64,000 nucleotides of DNA from Aminiphilus circumscriptus DSM 16581 (GTDB lineage Bacteria; Synergistota; Synergistia; Synergistales; Aminiphilaceae): positions 186,001 through 250,000 of the forward strand of contig NZ_JAFY01000007.1 of NCBI RefSeq assembly GCF_000526375.1. The letters are read 5' to 3'. The position numbers and the translations under genes are program-made. Positions 37,714-47,045 of the stretch are shown piece after piece. Within the stretch, counting starts at the first letter, position 1; the number at the start of each line of letters is the position of its first letter. The notes under the pieces were generated by a model. That model was not told the origin of the DNA. It saw only the letters and a program-made list of their open reading frames with translations, and did not search any database.

Positions 37714-38654
37714 CCTTTCCGATTCGCGTCCGGGTTCCCGCGTCGAGCGCCAATCTCGGTTCGGGCTTCGACACGTTGGGCATGGGGCTCACGTTCTACA
37801 ACGTGTACGAAGTGCTGGAACTCCTTCCATCGGGTACCTATCAGGTGGAGGTCGTGGGAGAGGGAAGTCGTGAACTGGAGGATCCCGCGGCGAATCTGGT
37901 CATCCGTTCCTACGAGGCGGCATTCGAGGCCTGGGAGAGGGAAGCTCCGGGGCTGGTCTTCCGGGCGCTCAACGCGGTTCCCCTCTGTCGTGGGCTGGGC
38001 AGTTCCGCCGGTGCCGTGGTGGGAGGTGTCCTGCTCGCGAACGCTCTGCGGGAACGCCCTCTGTCGAAAGAGGAACTGTTGCCCCTCATGGTCCGTCTTG
38101 AAGGGCATCCTGACAACGTGGTTCCTTGCTGCGTCGGCGGCATGGTGGTGAGTTGCTGGGACGGGGAGCGCCTTCGCTATCTTCGGTTGACTTCCATGCC
38201 TCCGGACGTGTCGGTGGTGGTGGCGGTTCCGGAGTTTCGAGTGAGCACCAAGGCGGCTCGGGAAGTTCTTCCCGAGGTGGTCTCCCTCAAGGACGCCGTG
38301 TTCAACGTGAGTCGTGCGGCTCTCTTCACCGCCGCATGGGCCACCGGGTCCTGGGAACATCTTCTCTGGGCCATGGAGGATAAGCTGCATCAGCAGTTCC
38401 GGGCAAAGCTCTTTCCGGGGGGCGAGGAGATTCTTTCGGAGATCCGGAAGAGTCCCGAGTGCATGGGAGTGGCCATCAGCGGTTCGGGACCGAGCATGAT
38501 GGCCTTCGTGAAGGGAAATCCCCAGGGAGTGGCGGGGCGCATGTGCCGCATCTTCTCGGGGAATGGTGTGCGGTCCCGGTTCTTTGTCCTCGATGTGGAC
38601 GAGGCTGGTGCGAAACTGTCCGGAGGTGGCGGACGTGTCGCGACTGGTGCTTAA
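37710..38654 (+). CDS. thrB: Homoserine kinase
   Basis: GHMP kinase that makes O-phosphohomoserine; 314 residues. RVRVPASSANLGSGFDTLGMGL, the ATP loop PLCRGLGSSAGAVVGG and AISGSGPSMMAF are the three conserved GHMP motifs. The start overlaps the thrC stop by four bases; its product is the substrate of ThrC. Confidence 0.95.
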   Translation: MTFPIRVRVPASSANLGSGFDTLGMGLTFYNVYEVLELLPSGTYQVEVVGEGSRELEDPAANLVIRSYEAAFEAWEREAPGLVFRALNAVPLCRGLGSSAGAVVGGVLLANALRERPLSKEELLPLMVRLEGHPDNVVPCCVGGMVVSCWDGERLRYLRLTSMPPDVSVVVAVPEFRVSTKAAREVLPEVVSLKDAVFNVSRAALFTAAWATGSWEHLLWAMEDKLHQQFRAKLFPGGEEILSEIRKSPECMGVAISGSGPSMMAFVKGNPQGVAGRMCRIFSGNGVRSRFFVLDVDEAGAKLSGGGGRVATGA

Positions 38655-39864
38655 GTTCGGGGGCTCCTCCGTGGCGGATCCGGGGCGGATGCACGCCGTG
38701 GCCGCGAGGATCGAACCTTTCGTCAGAGAGGGCAACGAGGTTGTCGTCGTGGTCTCCGCCCGGGGGAAGACCACGGACGAACTGCTCTCCCTCGCCGGAG
38801 AGCTTCGAGGGCAGGACAACCGGGAAATGGATCAGCTTCTCGCCACGGGGGAGCAGCAGTCCATCGCACTGCTCGCTCTCGCCCTGCGGGATCGAAAGGT
38901 TCCCGCCCGCTCCTTCACGGGATTGCAGGCGGGGATCTATGCCGACGGCTATCACATGGAAGGACGGATCCGCACGGTGCAACCCCATTGCCTCGAAAAA
39001 GCTCTCGCCGAGGGGGTGGTCCCCGTGGTGGCGGGCTTTCAGGGCATCAATGCCTCGGGGGATATCATCACGCTCGGTCGGGGCGGGTCCGACCTGTCCG
39101 CGGTGGCCCTCGCCGCGTCCCTGGAAGCTGACGCCTGTCACATCTACACGGATGTGACCGGTGTCTACAGCGCGGATCCCCGGCTCGTTCCGGAGGCGCG
39201 CAAGCTCTCCCGGGTCTCCTACGGTGTGTGCATGGAGATGGCCGTCATGGGGGCCAAGGTGCTCCAGGCGAGGAGCGTGGAGATGGCGGCGCAGTATGAC
39301 GTTCCCGTCTACGTGGCGTCGTCCTTCGACGAAGAGGAGGGAACATGGGTCATGAGAGAAGATGTGAACGAGCGTCTGGTCGTTCAGGCGGTGACACAGG
39401 ACGGAAACGTGGCCAAGGTGGCCGTACTGGGAGTGCCGGACGTTCCGGGTATCGCCGCGAAGCTCTTCGGAGCGCTCGGCCAGAATGGCATCGGAGTGGA
39501 GATGATCATTCAGAGCGTCATGCGCGGTGACGTGAACGACATTGCTTTTCTTGTCCACAAGGCGTTTCTTGGCGAGGCGATCCGCATTTGCCGGAATGTC
39601 GCCCGGGACATCGAGGCCCAGGGCGTGACCTTCGACACGGAGATCGCCCGGATCTCCGTGGTGGGCGCGGGCATCGCCAACCATCCCGAAGTTCCTTCAA
39701 AAATGTTCTCCATTCTGGCCGACGTGGGGATCAACATCGACATGATCGCCTCCACCGCCCAGTCTATTACCTGCGTTATTCCCTCCGGTCAGGTGGAGAC
39801 GGCGGTGCGTGCGTTGCATCGTCATTTCGTTGAGGAGGAAGCGCCGTGCGCGTCGCCGTCCTAG
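38635..39864 (+). CDS. lysC: Aspartate kinase
   Basis: Phosphorylates aspartate, the first step to threonine, lysine and methionine; 409 residues. The kinase domain starts LVLKFGGSSVAD and has GRGGSDLSAVALAASL and TDVTGVYSADPRLV. Two ACT domains follow (about 265-409), the usual site of feedback control by lysine and/or threonine. GTG at 38635 is six bases after GGAGGTG and lies inside the end of thrB. Being in a threonine operon suggests threonine-linked control. Confidence 0.95.
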   Translation: MSRLVLKFGGSSVADPGRMHAVAARIEPFVREGNEVVVVVSARGKTTDELLSLAGELRGQDNREMDQLLATGEQQSIALLALALRDRKVPARSFTGLQAGIYADGYHMEGRIRTVQPHCLEKALAEGVVPVVAGFQGINASGDIITLGRGGSDLSAVALAASLEADACHIYTDVTGVYSADPRLVPEARKLSRVSYGVCMEMAVMGAKVLQARSVEMAAQYDVPVYVASSFDEEEGTWVMREDVNERLVVQAVTQDGNVAKVAVLGVPDVPGIAAKLFGALGQNGIGVEMIIQSVMRGDVNDIAFLVHKAFLGEAIRICRNVARDIEAQGVTFDTEIARISVVGAGIANHPEVPSKMFSILADVGINIDMIASTAQSITCVIPSGQVETAVRALHRHFVEEEAPCASPS

Positions 39865-40874
39865 GTGCCACCGGTCTGGTCGGCCGGGAAATGATCGCGG
39901 TTCTGGAGCAGCGTTCTTTCCCCGTGGACGAACTAGTGCCTCTCGCGTCGGAGCGCTCTGCGGGGGTCGTGCTTCCTTTTCGTGGGGAGAGCGTTGCCGT
40001 TCGGGCGGTGTCGGAGGATGCTTTCGAGGGGGTCGATCTGGCGCTCTTTTCCGCGGGGAGCGGGCCTTCCCGGACGTGGGCTCCCGTCGCTCGGAGCAAG
40101 GGTGCCTGGGTGGTGGACAACAGCTCGGCCTGGCGCATGGCCCCCGATGTCTTCCTGGTGGTTCCCGAAGTCAACGCGGGAACCCTCCCGGAAACGCCCT
40201 CGGTGATCGCCAATCCGAACTGCGCCACCATCCAGACCGTCGTTGCGCTGAACCCGCTGCACCAGGCGGCGGGGCTTCTCGAATTCGCCGCCGTGACCTT
40301 TCAGTCCGTCTCCGGAACGGGACAGGCGGCTCTCCGGGAACTTGCGGAGGGCAGCTCCCTTGCCCGGTTCGAGAGAGGAATCCCTCTCGGAGGGGCAGAG
40401 CGGGCGCAGGTCTATCCCCATCCCATCGCCTTCAACGTCCTGCCCCATATCGGCGGGTTCGACGACGAGGGGATCAGTGAGGAAGAGTGGAAAATGGTTC
40501 GGGAATCCCGGAAGATTCTGGGACTTCCCGAGCTTCCGGTGAGTTGCACCACCGTGCGGGTTCCCGTGTTCCGCGGGCATGCCGTGGCCGTGACGGCGGT
40601 GTTCCGCGATGCCCTCTCTCCGGATGAGGCCCGGGAGATTCTTCGAAATGCCCCCGGAGTGGTCGTGGAGGACGACACCGGGAAGAGCGTGTATCCCCTC
40701 CCCAGAAGAGCCGCAGGAACGGATCCCGTCTACGTGGGACGCATTCGCCGGGATACGGCGCGCAAGAACGCCCTTGCCCTGTGGGTCGTGTCCGACAATC
40801 TCCGCAAGGGCGCGGCCCTCAACGCGGTACAGATCGGCGAGACGTTGCTGGAAAAGGGGCTTCTCCGGCACTGA
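39846..40874 (+). CDS. asd: Aspartate-semialdehyde dehydrogenase
   Basis: Reduces aspartyl phosphate with NADPH; 342 residues. VAVLGATGLVGREMIAVLEQR is the nucleotide site, SNPNCATIQTVVAL holds the catalytic Cys (here ANPNCATIQ), and later GHAVAVTAVF carries the active-site His. GTG start, after GAGGAGGAAG, overlapping the lysC end by 19 bases. Completes the operon from aspartate to threonine, except for homoserine dehydrogenase, which is not present in the window. Confidence 0.95.
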   Translation: MRVAVLGATGLVGREMIAVLEQRSFPVDELVPLASERSAGVVLPFRGESVAVRAVSEDAFEGVDLALFSAGSGPSRTWAPVARSKGAWVVDNSSAWRMAPDVFLVVPEVNAGTLPETPSVIANPNCATIQTVVALNPLHQAAGLLEFAAVTFQSVSGTGQAALRELAEGSSLARFERGIPLGGAERAQVYPHPIAFNVLPHIGGFDDEGISEEEWKMVRESRKILGLPELPVSCTTVRVPVFRGHAVAVTAVFRDALSPDEAREILRNAPGVVVEDDTGKSVYPLPRRAAGTDPVYVGRIRRDTARKNALALWVVSDNLRKGAALNAVQIGETLLEKGLLRH

Positions 40875-41008
40875 ACTCCTTCTTCGTCCTCTCCCGGCGG
40901 AGGGGGCCGTCCGTCGGAAGGATAGTGGATTTCGGCTGAAGGGCTGAGTGGAATTGCCGATTCTCTCTTGCTGCAAGTGCACGAACCGGACCCGATAGGA
41001 TAGAATAG

Positions 41009-41040
41009 CTGCGGCGCCGAAGGCGCCGCAGAGCTTTTTT
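41009..41040 (+). terminator. Rho-independent terminator of the thr operon
   Basis: CTGCGGCGCC (41009-41018), loop GAA, GGCGCCGCAG (41022-41031), then AGCTTTTTT. Ends 16 bases before lptA. Confidence 0.9.
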
Positions 41041-41055
41041 CAGGGAGGAACAGTC

Positions 41056-41916
41056 ATGAAGCGCCGTGTCAGCGCAACTGCCGTCACCGCTTTGGGGGCG
41101 GGCGTGATCGCTCTTCTCCTCTGTTTTTCCTCCGTCGGACATGCGGAGGAGAGCGGGGGAAGCGCAGTGTCGGGAAAGGTGACGCTCACTGCGGAATCAC
41201 TTCGCTACGACCCCGAGTCGCAGCGCATTATCGCCGAGGGAAACGTGACCATCCGGAGGGGCGCCGGTCGGATGACCGCCGAGCGGGGAGAGGGGCGGAG
41301 CGACGGTTCGCTCTTCATCCTCACCGGAAACGTGGCGGCGACCTTTCCCGAGGAAGAACTCGAACTCGCCTGTGCCTATCTCACCTATCGCGCACGGGAT
41401 GCCTGGCTGCTCGCGTCCGGAGATGTGTTCATCTCTTCCGGAGGGGATCGCCTGAGGGCGGAGATGATCAAATATCGCCTCGGTGATTCCGTGGCCTACG
41501 AGGCCAGGGGAGATGTGTCGATCCTCTGGGAGGGACGCACTTTCGAGGCCGACTCCGCATGGCGCGAGGGTGACGATTTCCGTGCCAGGAATGTGCGGCG
41601 CTTCGAGGACCCCAAAGAGCGTGTTGCTCTGGTGGCACCCACGGTGGTGGGACGTGTCGAGAAGGGAGTGCTCGCGGAGGTGACCGCCGAAGGGGGCATT
41701 CTCGTGGAGGTCGCCGGGCGGGATGGAAAGCCCGTGCGCATTCGTGGTGCCAAGGGAATCTATTCCATCGTCAAGGGTTCCGTCGTCGTGACGGGAAACG
41801 CTTCCGCGGTTCAGGCTGGGCGCACTGTTTCCGCCCAGAGTTTGGTGATGAACCTTGTCACCCGGCGCATCGAAGCCCTCGGAACCCCCCAACTCACCTT
41901 TCCCGTGGGGGAGTGA
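41056..41916 (+). CDS. lptA: LPS-transport periplasmic protein LptA
   Basis: A 286-residue exported protein: signal peptide about 1-31 (VIALLLCFSSVGHAEE), then OstA-type jellyroll repeats (LTAESLRYDPESQRIIAEGNV, ERGEGRSDGSLFILTGNV, GIYSIVKGSVVVTGNA). LptA bridges LptC and LptD in the periplasm. It is longer than the roughly 185 residues of E. coli LptA, with extra repeats. Start follows GGGAGGAAC; lptB begins two bases after its stop, so it is coupled. Confidence 0.87.
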   Translation: MKRRVSATAVTALGAGVIALLLCFSSVGHAEESGGSAVSGKVTLTAESLRYDPESQRIIAEGNVTIRRGAGRMTAERGEGRSDGSLFILTGNVAATFPEEELELACAYLTYRARDAWLLASGDVFISSGGDRLRAEMIKYRLGDSVAYEARGDVSILWEGRTFEADSAWREGDDFRARNVRRFEDPKERVALVAPTVVGRVEKGVLAEVTAEGGILVEVAGRDGKPVRIRGAKGIYSIVKGSVVVTGNASAVQAGRTVSAQSLVMNLVTRRIEALGTPQLTFPVGE

Positions 41917-41918
41917 AC

Positions 41919-42644
41919 ATGGGACGGATCTTTTCGGCGGAACGCCTCGTCAAAAGTTACCGTGGGAAGACCGTCGTCTCCTCGGTGAATCTTTCCGTGC
42001 AACAGGGAGAGATCGTCGGATTGCTCGGTCCGAACGGCGCGGGCAAGACCACGACCTTTTACATGCTCGTCGGGCTGATCTCCCCCGATTCGGGAAACGT
42101 CTACGTGGACGGAAGAGATGTCACGGAACTGCCCATGTTTGGGCGCGCCCGGCTTGGCGTGGGGTATCTTCCTCAAGAGGCGTCGGTGTTTCGCAATCTC
42201 TCCGTGGAGGACAATTTGCGTCTCGTCCTTGAAGAGCAGAACCATTCCTTGGGGGACTGGCGCGAGGTGCTGGAGCATCTTCTGTGTGAGTTCGGCCTGG
42301 AACGGGTCCGTTCCGTGCCAGGATACGCCCTGAGCGGCGGCGAACGGCGACGTGTGGAGATCGCACGATGTCTCGCCATCATGCCCGAGTTCATTCTCCT
42401 CGACGAACCGTTCAGCGGCATCGATCCCATCGCGGTCTACGACATCCAGCAGATCATTCTGGATCTCCGCAAGAAGGGATTCGGCATTTTGCTCACGGAC
42501 CATAACGTGCGGGACACCCTGGCGATCACGGATCGGGCCTGTCTGATCCACCAGGGGCAAATTGTCGTGGAGGGATCTCCCCAGGATGTGGCCGAGAGCG
42601 AGGTGGCCAGGAAATTCTACCTGGGGGAACGTTTTTCCTGGTGA
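41919..42644 (+). CDS. lptB: LPS-export ABC ATPase LptB
   Basis: Cytoplasmic ATPase that powers LPS extraction with LptFG; 241 residues, normal length. Walker A LLGPNGAGKTTTFYM, Q-loop LPQEASVFRNLSVEDN (typical of LptB), signature LSGGERRRVEIARCLA, Walker B FILLDEPFSGIDP, and TDHNVRDTLAITDRAYLI-like tail. ATG at 41919 is five bases after GGGGGAG; a GTG at 41913 is possible. Confidence 0.96.
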   Translation: MGRIFSAERLVKSYRGKTVVSSVNLSVQQGEIVGLLGPNGAGKTTTFYMLVGLISPDSGNVYVDGRDVTELPMFGRARLGVGYLPQEASVFRNLSVEDNLRLVLEEQNHSLGDWREVLEHLLCEFGLERVRSVPGYALSGGERRRVEIARCLAIMPEFILLDEPFSGIDPIAVYDIQQIILDLRKKGFGILLTDHNVRDTLAITDRACLIHQGQIVVEGSPQDVAESEVARKFYLGERFSW

Positions 42645-42832
42645 CGGCCAAGGAAGGTGCTTCAATGAGGTCTTCCGCGACTCCCTGCCTGTGCATCCTT
42701 CTTTGAGAAAACGGGTCCTTGCAAGAAATTCACCGGGAGGCGACTGGAACGGAGCAGCAGGGTTCTTTGTCGCACCGGGACGAACGCGATCGAGGACGGT
42801 CTGGGATCGAGTCGGGTTTTTCTCCGATGGCG

Positions 42833-43321
42833 CTACGGAATGGCATTGCGGGATGTTTTTTCCAGCAAGGGAATGCTCTCGAGTTCTCCGCCCTCAAGGA
42901 GGGCGAGAAGAACTGTTTTCGCTTCCGCCACCTCCGGAGAAAGCTCGAGCGAATGCTCCCGGAAGGCTGGTTCCACGGCGATGATGACCAGGTCCATCTC
43001 CCGGGAGAATTCTTCCAGCAGAGTGGAAAGCGGAACGCCGTGGCTGCTCCAGGAGATGCCTTTGCAGGATGCAAGCGGAAGGCGCCGCATAGCCCCGGGG
43101 GCAAGTCCCATGAGGGCCGCATCGACGACGACGAGCCGGGAAGGTCTTGTCCTCCGGAGGTGTGCCAGGTGATTTTCCGGGGTGGTCTCACAAAGGCGTA
43201 TTTTCATCCCTTGGGGAGGCGCCTCCAGAAGCGCCTCGGCTACGTGGACTCCAAAGCCGTCATCCCCGCGGAGGGGATTTCCGACGCCCCAGAGAACGCT
43301 CGTCGTTTTTTTCGCATTCAT
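42833..43321 (-). CDS. Hydrogenase maturation protease (HycI/HyaD family)
   Basis: A 162-residue M52 peptidase. The N-terminus VLWGVGNPLRGDDGFGVHVAEAL has the nickel-binding Glu/Asp region, then VVVDAALMGLAPGAMRR and VPLSTLLEEF. In [NiFe]-hydrogenase maturation this enzyme clips the C-terminus of the large subunit after metal insertion. No hydrogenase gene is seen nearby. It is divergent from murJ and convergent with lptB. Start 43321 has AAGGAG 13 bases upstream. Confidence 0.85.
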   Translation of the reverse strand: MNAKKTTSVLWGVGNPLRGDDGFGVHVAEALLEAPPQGMKIRLCETTPENHLAHLRRTRPSRLVVVDAALMGLAPGAMRRLPLASCKGISWSSHGVPLSTLLEEFSREMDLVIIAVEPAFREHSLELSPEVAEAKTVLLALLEGGELESIPLLEKTSRNAIP

Positions 43322-43411
43322 GACGGTTGTCAGCTCCTTCGATGTTCCGTTTCTCTCCGGTTCGTCTCGGGGAGCCGTTTCTGAAACGCGCTCCGTCAAG
43401 GAGGATATCCT

Positions 43412-45016
43412 ATGGACGGTTCCTCACGCAACGCCCGCATGGTACGCCATGCCTTCACGATGATGCTCGGTACCTTCGCCAGCCGAATCCTTGGACTGAT
43501 CCGCGAGGTGCTCATGGCGGCCTGTTTCGGTGCGACGAGGCAGCTCGATGCGTTCTACGTGGCCTACACGCTGGCGAATCTCTCCCGCCAGCTCCTCGCG
43601 GAGGGAGCACTCTCCGCCTCGTTCGTTCCCGTCTTCTCCCAGGTGCTTGCCAGGGACGGAAAGGAGCGGGCGGTGCACCTCGCCCGTCAGGCCATGACGG
43701 TGCTTTTGCTTCTTGGAGTCGCCGTGGTGCTCGGAGGCATTGTCGCCGCGCCGCTCCTGGTTCGTCTCATGGCTCCGGGGTTCGCTCCGGAGATTCGGGC
43801 TCTCGCCGAATCCCTCACCCGGTCGCTTTTTCCGTTCCTTCTTTTCGTCTCTCTCGGGGCTCTCGCCATGGGTGTCCTGAACAGTCTGGATTCCTTCTTC
43901 GTCCCCGCCGTGGCACCGGCGCTGAGCAACGTGACCTTCATCGCCGTGGTTCTTCTTTTCGTTCCTTCCCTCGGCATCAGAGGTCTTGTTGCGGCGGTCC
44001 TCCTTGGCGGCCTGGCCCAGTTGCTCCTTCAGTGGGGATGGAACTGGAAGCTGGGGGTGCCGCTTTTCCCCGAACGGCCGAACCGCGACGATCCGGAACT
44101 CCGGCGCATGCTCGTGCTCTTTCTTCCCTACGCGGTGGGGCTTTCCCTCAATCAGGTGAATCCGTTGGTGAGCCGCATGCTCGGTTCTTTTCTGGAGGGC
44201 GGGGTCATTTCCGTTTTGAACTACGCGGACCGAGTGCTTCAGCTTCCTCTGGGGCTCTTTGTGGTGGCTCTCTCCCAGGCGGTTCTTCCCATGCTCTCCC
44301 GCATCGCCCCGGGAGAGAACGAAGAGTTCATGGAATTCTACCGGGATGCACTTCGCTTCGCTCTTTTCGTGGTCTTTCCCGTGGTGCTCGGGACAGTGGC
44401 GTGCAGCCGGGAGATCGTGCACGTGCTCTTCTTTCGAGGTGCTTTCGACGCGTGGGCCTGGGACGCCACGTCAGGAGCTTTGTCCATGTACGCGTTGGGC
44501 CTTCCTGGAATGGCCTGCACCACGGTGACCATGCGGGCTCTCTATGCACGGAGCAGACCCAGGGATGCACTGTTCGTCACAGCGTCGAGCGTGACCGTGA
44601 ACCTCGGCGCGAGCATACTGCTCATGTCTCTTTTTTCGTATCGAGGCATTGCCCTGGCTGCATCGATGGCCTTTACGGTCTCCGCCCTCGTCGGGTACGT
44701 CCGGATTCGGCGCTTCGGAGGAGGAGCGTGCGAGGGAAGAAACCGGCTCTTTTCGCTGGAATGGGGAAAGCCTGTGGGAATCTCCCTGGCGTTCACGACG
44801 GCGATGATCCTGCTCTGGAAATTCCTGCTGCCCTATCCTTCCACGGCATCTCTTACGCTGCGACTGCTCTGGCTTGGAGGTGTCGCCTGCATGGGTGGAG
44901 CGGTCTATGCCTTGGTGACACGCCGATTGCAATGTCGAGAATGGGAATGGGTACGGAGCGCGTTGCGTCGTCGAGGGGTAAGCGAAAGCGAGGTGTCTCG
45001 GAAGAACCGACCGTAG
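43412..45016 (+). CDS. murJ: Lipid II flippase MurJ
   Basis: A 534-residue integral membrane protein with about 14 helices (MviN family) that flips lipid II across the inner membrane. Signatures are MMLGTFASRILGLIREVLMAACFG, DAFYVAYTLANLSRQLLAEGALSASFVPVF and LFLPYAVGLSLNQVNPLV with ADRVLQLPLGLFVVAL. The Arg and Asp in these stretches match residues essential in the family. Start is after AAGGAGGATATCCT. Confidence 0.95.
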   Translation: MDGSSRNARMVRHAFTMMLGTFASRILGLIREVLMAACFGATRQLDAFYVAYTLANLSRQLLAEGALSASFVPVFSQVLARDGKERAVHLARQAMTVLLLLGVAVVLGGIVAAPLLVRLMAPGFAPEIRALAESLTRSLFPFLLFVSLGALAMGVLNSLDSFFVPAVAPALSNVTFIAVVLLFVPSLGIRGLVAAVLLGGLAQLLLQWGWNWKLGVPLFPERPNRDDPELRRMLVLFLPYAVGLSLNQVNPLVSRMLGSFLEGGVISVLNYADRVLQLPLGLFVVALSQAVLPMLSRIAPGENEEFMEFYRDALRFALFVVFPVVLGTVACSREIVHVLFFRGAFDAWAWDATSGALSMYALGLPGMACTTVTMRALYARSRPRDALFVTASSVTVNLGASILLMSLFSYRGIALAASMAFTVSALVGYVRIRRFGGGACEGRNRLFSLEWGKPVGISLAFTTAMILLWKFLLPYPSTASLTLRLLWLGGVACMGGAVYALVTRRLQCREWEWVRSALRRRGVSESEVSRKNRP

Positions 45017-45292
45017 TTTCGGAGACGCTGATGTGGAATGAAACCGGAGACGAAGATGGAGCATGCGCGGAGGCCGTTTGGATGAGATCGTCTTTTCCTG
45101 GAAGAGGAGGAAGTGAGAAGCGCTCCGTCCGCCGGAAACCTTTTCAGTCAGAAAGAAGAACGATGCATGACTCGACTCTCTCCGGACAGTGGGAAGGCTT
45201 GCGTTCTTTGTCCTCCGGGGGGATCATGATCTGCGCCGGGAGGAGCGTGTTCCTCCGCAGGTGTTCTCTGTAGAGAAGGGAGGAATTTTGCC

Positions 45293-45838
45293 GTGAAAAA
45301 CGTATTCCGTGTCTTGAACGTCTGTCTTGTGGTGTGCATGGTCCTTGTCCCGGTGAGCGAATGCGTCGCTCGCGCTTTGTCCGTGGAGGAACTTGTGGAG
45401 GAGCGATCCGCCAACGTGTGGGTGGAGGGGCAGGATCTTGGGGGCATGATTGTCGGTGCCCGGGGGCAGATGACCTTCGTCTACGTGGACAATGTCCTCA
45501 GCCGCGCCTCCGGGGGCGAATCAGAAGCGCCGGAGTGGCTCAAATGGCATGTGCAGCATTTTCTCAGCGATGCCGTGAAAGGAAAGATCCTCTTCATCTG
45601 CCGCTACCGGGCGCTCATTCCCTGGACCTTCGACCCCGAACAGATTTTTGTTGGAAACTATGCGGTGCAGTGGAAGGACATCCTTACAAGAAAAGATTTC
45701 TTTCCCCACGGCGAGATTTCCTCCGATACGGCGGGCGTGTTTGCGTTTGTCGTTCCTTCGGAAGAGATCGTTCCGGGGAAAGAAATTCGTCTCGGCTATG
45801 GAGAGTACGCGACGAAACTGCGCATTCCTGGGAGGTGA
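45293..45838 (+). CDS. Exported protein of unknown family
   Basis: A 181-residue protein with a signal peptide (FRVLNVCLVVCMVLVPVSECVARA; cut near residue 27-30). The mature part has NVWVEGQDLGGMIVGARGQMTFV, then FICRYRALIPWTFDPEQIF and VVPSEEIVPGKEIRLGYG. GTG start after AGGGAGGA. It lies after a 276-bp gap with no recognised feature and directly before a zinc-ribbon gene and tsaD. No function assigned. Confidence 0.75.
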   Translation: MKNVFRVLNVCLVVCMVLVPVSECVARALSVEELVEERSANVWVEGQDLGGMIVGARGQMTFVYVDNVLSRASGGESEAPEWLKWHVQHFLSDAVKGKILFICRYRALIPWTFDPEQIFVGNYAVQWKDILTRKDFFPHGEISSDTAGVFAFVVPSEEIVPGKEIRLGYGEYATKLRIPGR

Positions 45839-45843
45839 AGAGC

Positions 45844-46026
45844 GTGCACGTGTATCGGTGTGCTTCCTGCGGGGAGCGTTTTTCCTGTGAGACCTTCGCG
45901 AACAAGTGTCCCCACTGTCGTGGAAAGAGTCTCATCCACGAACAGGGGGAGCCCCGTCGAAAGAAGGCGGGCTGTACTGGAAGCTGCAGCGGCTGCGGTG
46001 GCGGCTGCGGTTGTGGGGGGCATTGA
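45844..46026 (+). CDS. Small FmdB-like zinc-ribbon protein with Cys/Gly tail
   Basis: A 60-residue protein from GTG at 45844 (GGAGGTG upstream). VYRCASCGERF and NKCPHCRG form a CxxC-CxxC zinc ribbon of the FmdB/YdeI kind. The C-terminus is a second metal-like tail, CTGSCSGCGGGCGCGGH, with six Cys in 16 residues and a final His. Six bases after the previous gene; its stop overlaps a possible tsaD start. Role unknown; it could bind zinc, iron or copper. Confidence 0.75.
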   Translation: MHVYRCASCGERFSCETFANKCPHCRGKSLIHEQGEPRRKKAGCTGSCSGCGGGCGCGGH

Positions 46027-46028
46027 CG

Positions 46029-47045
46029 GTGGAGTCCCCTTTTCTGACGCTCGGCATCGAAACGAGCTGTGACGATACGGCGGTGTGCGTTCTCGAAAAC
46101 CAACGCACCGTTCTCGCCCAGGGGATCTCGAGCCAGATCGAGGAACATGCGCCCTTCGGAGGAGTCGTTCCCGAAGTTGCTTCCCGGTGTCATCAGGAAG
46201 CGTTGCTTCCTTTGCTGCGGAGGACCCTGGAGAAAGCTGGAATTCACAATCCGGCCCGACAGCTCTCCCTTATTGCGGTCACTGCCGGACCAGGCCTTGT
46301 GGGGTCTCTCCTCGTGGGGGTGATGAGCGCCAAGGCGCTCGCCCAGGCCTGGGAAGTGTCTCTTGTGGGAGTCAATCACCTGGAGGGACACCTCTTCGCC
46401 AATGTGGCCGTTCATCCGTCTCTGGAGCCCCCTTTTCTCTCCCTCATTGTCTCTGGGGGACACACGGAGATCGTTTTCGTGCGCTCCTTCGGTGAATATG
46501 AACTTTTGGGCGAGACGAAGGACGACGCCGTGGGCGAGGCCTACGATAAAGTTGCCAAGCTCCTTGGGCTCGGTTATCCCGGTGGTCCGGAGGTGGACCG
46601 GCTCGCCCGGGAGGGAGATCCCGATGCCTTTCCGCTTCCCGTGCCTCTCGAACATTCCGACGAGATCGGTTTCAGCTTCAGCGGTCTCAAGACAGCGGTC
46701 CTTTGGGTGCTGCGAAGGCTTGAAAAGGAAGGGAAACCCATTCCCGTGGCTCACGTGTGCGCGTCCTTTCAAAAAGCTGCCGTCGCGTCGCTCGTCGGAA
46801 AAGTCCGCCTCGCCGTTCTGCGATCGGGGGTCCGCCGTGTCGCCGTCTCGGGGGGTGTCGCGGCGAACAGTGCACTGCGGAACGCCCTGAGTGCATTGCC
46901 CGGCGTGGAGATTTTTCTTCCCCCCCTCTCTCTTTGCACGGACAACGCGGTGATGATCGCCGCTGCGGGATACAACATCTATCGACGAGGATTCTTTTCG
47001 GATCTCTCTCTTTCGCCGGATCCATCGCTTCCGCTCTCCCGCTGA
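46029..47045 (+). CDS. tsaD: tRNA threonylcarbamoyladenosine transferase TsaD
   Basis: Adds threonylcarbamoyl to A37 of ANN-decoding tRNAs (with TsaB, TsaE, TsaC). About 338 residues. LTLGIETSCDDTAVCVLE, NHLEGHLFAN (metal-binding His), LIVSGGHTEIV, LGETKDDAVGEAYDKVAKLLGL, YPGGPEVD and FSFSGLKTAV are diagnostic. Start uncertain: GTG at 46029 is taken; TTG at 46023 overlaps the upstream stop. Confidence 0.94.
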   Translation: MESPFLTLGIETSCDDTAVCVLENQRTVLAQGISSQIEEHAPFGGVVPEVASRCHQEALLPLLRRTLEKAGIHNPARQLSLIAVTAGPGLVGSLLVGVMSAKALAQAWEVSLVGVNHLEGHLFANVAVHPSLEPPFLSLIVSGGHTEIVFVRSFGEYELLGETKDDAVGEAYDKVAKLLGLGYPGGPEVDRLAREGDPDAFPLPVPLEHSDEIGFSFSGLKTAVLWVLRRLEKEGKPIPVAHVCASFQKAAVASLVGKVRLAVLRSGVRRVAVSGGVAANSALRNALSALPGVEIFLPPLSLCTDNAVMIAAAGYNIYRRGFFSDLSLSPDPSLPLSR

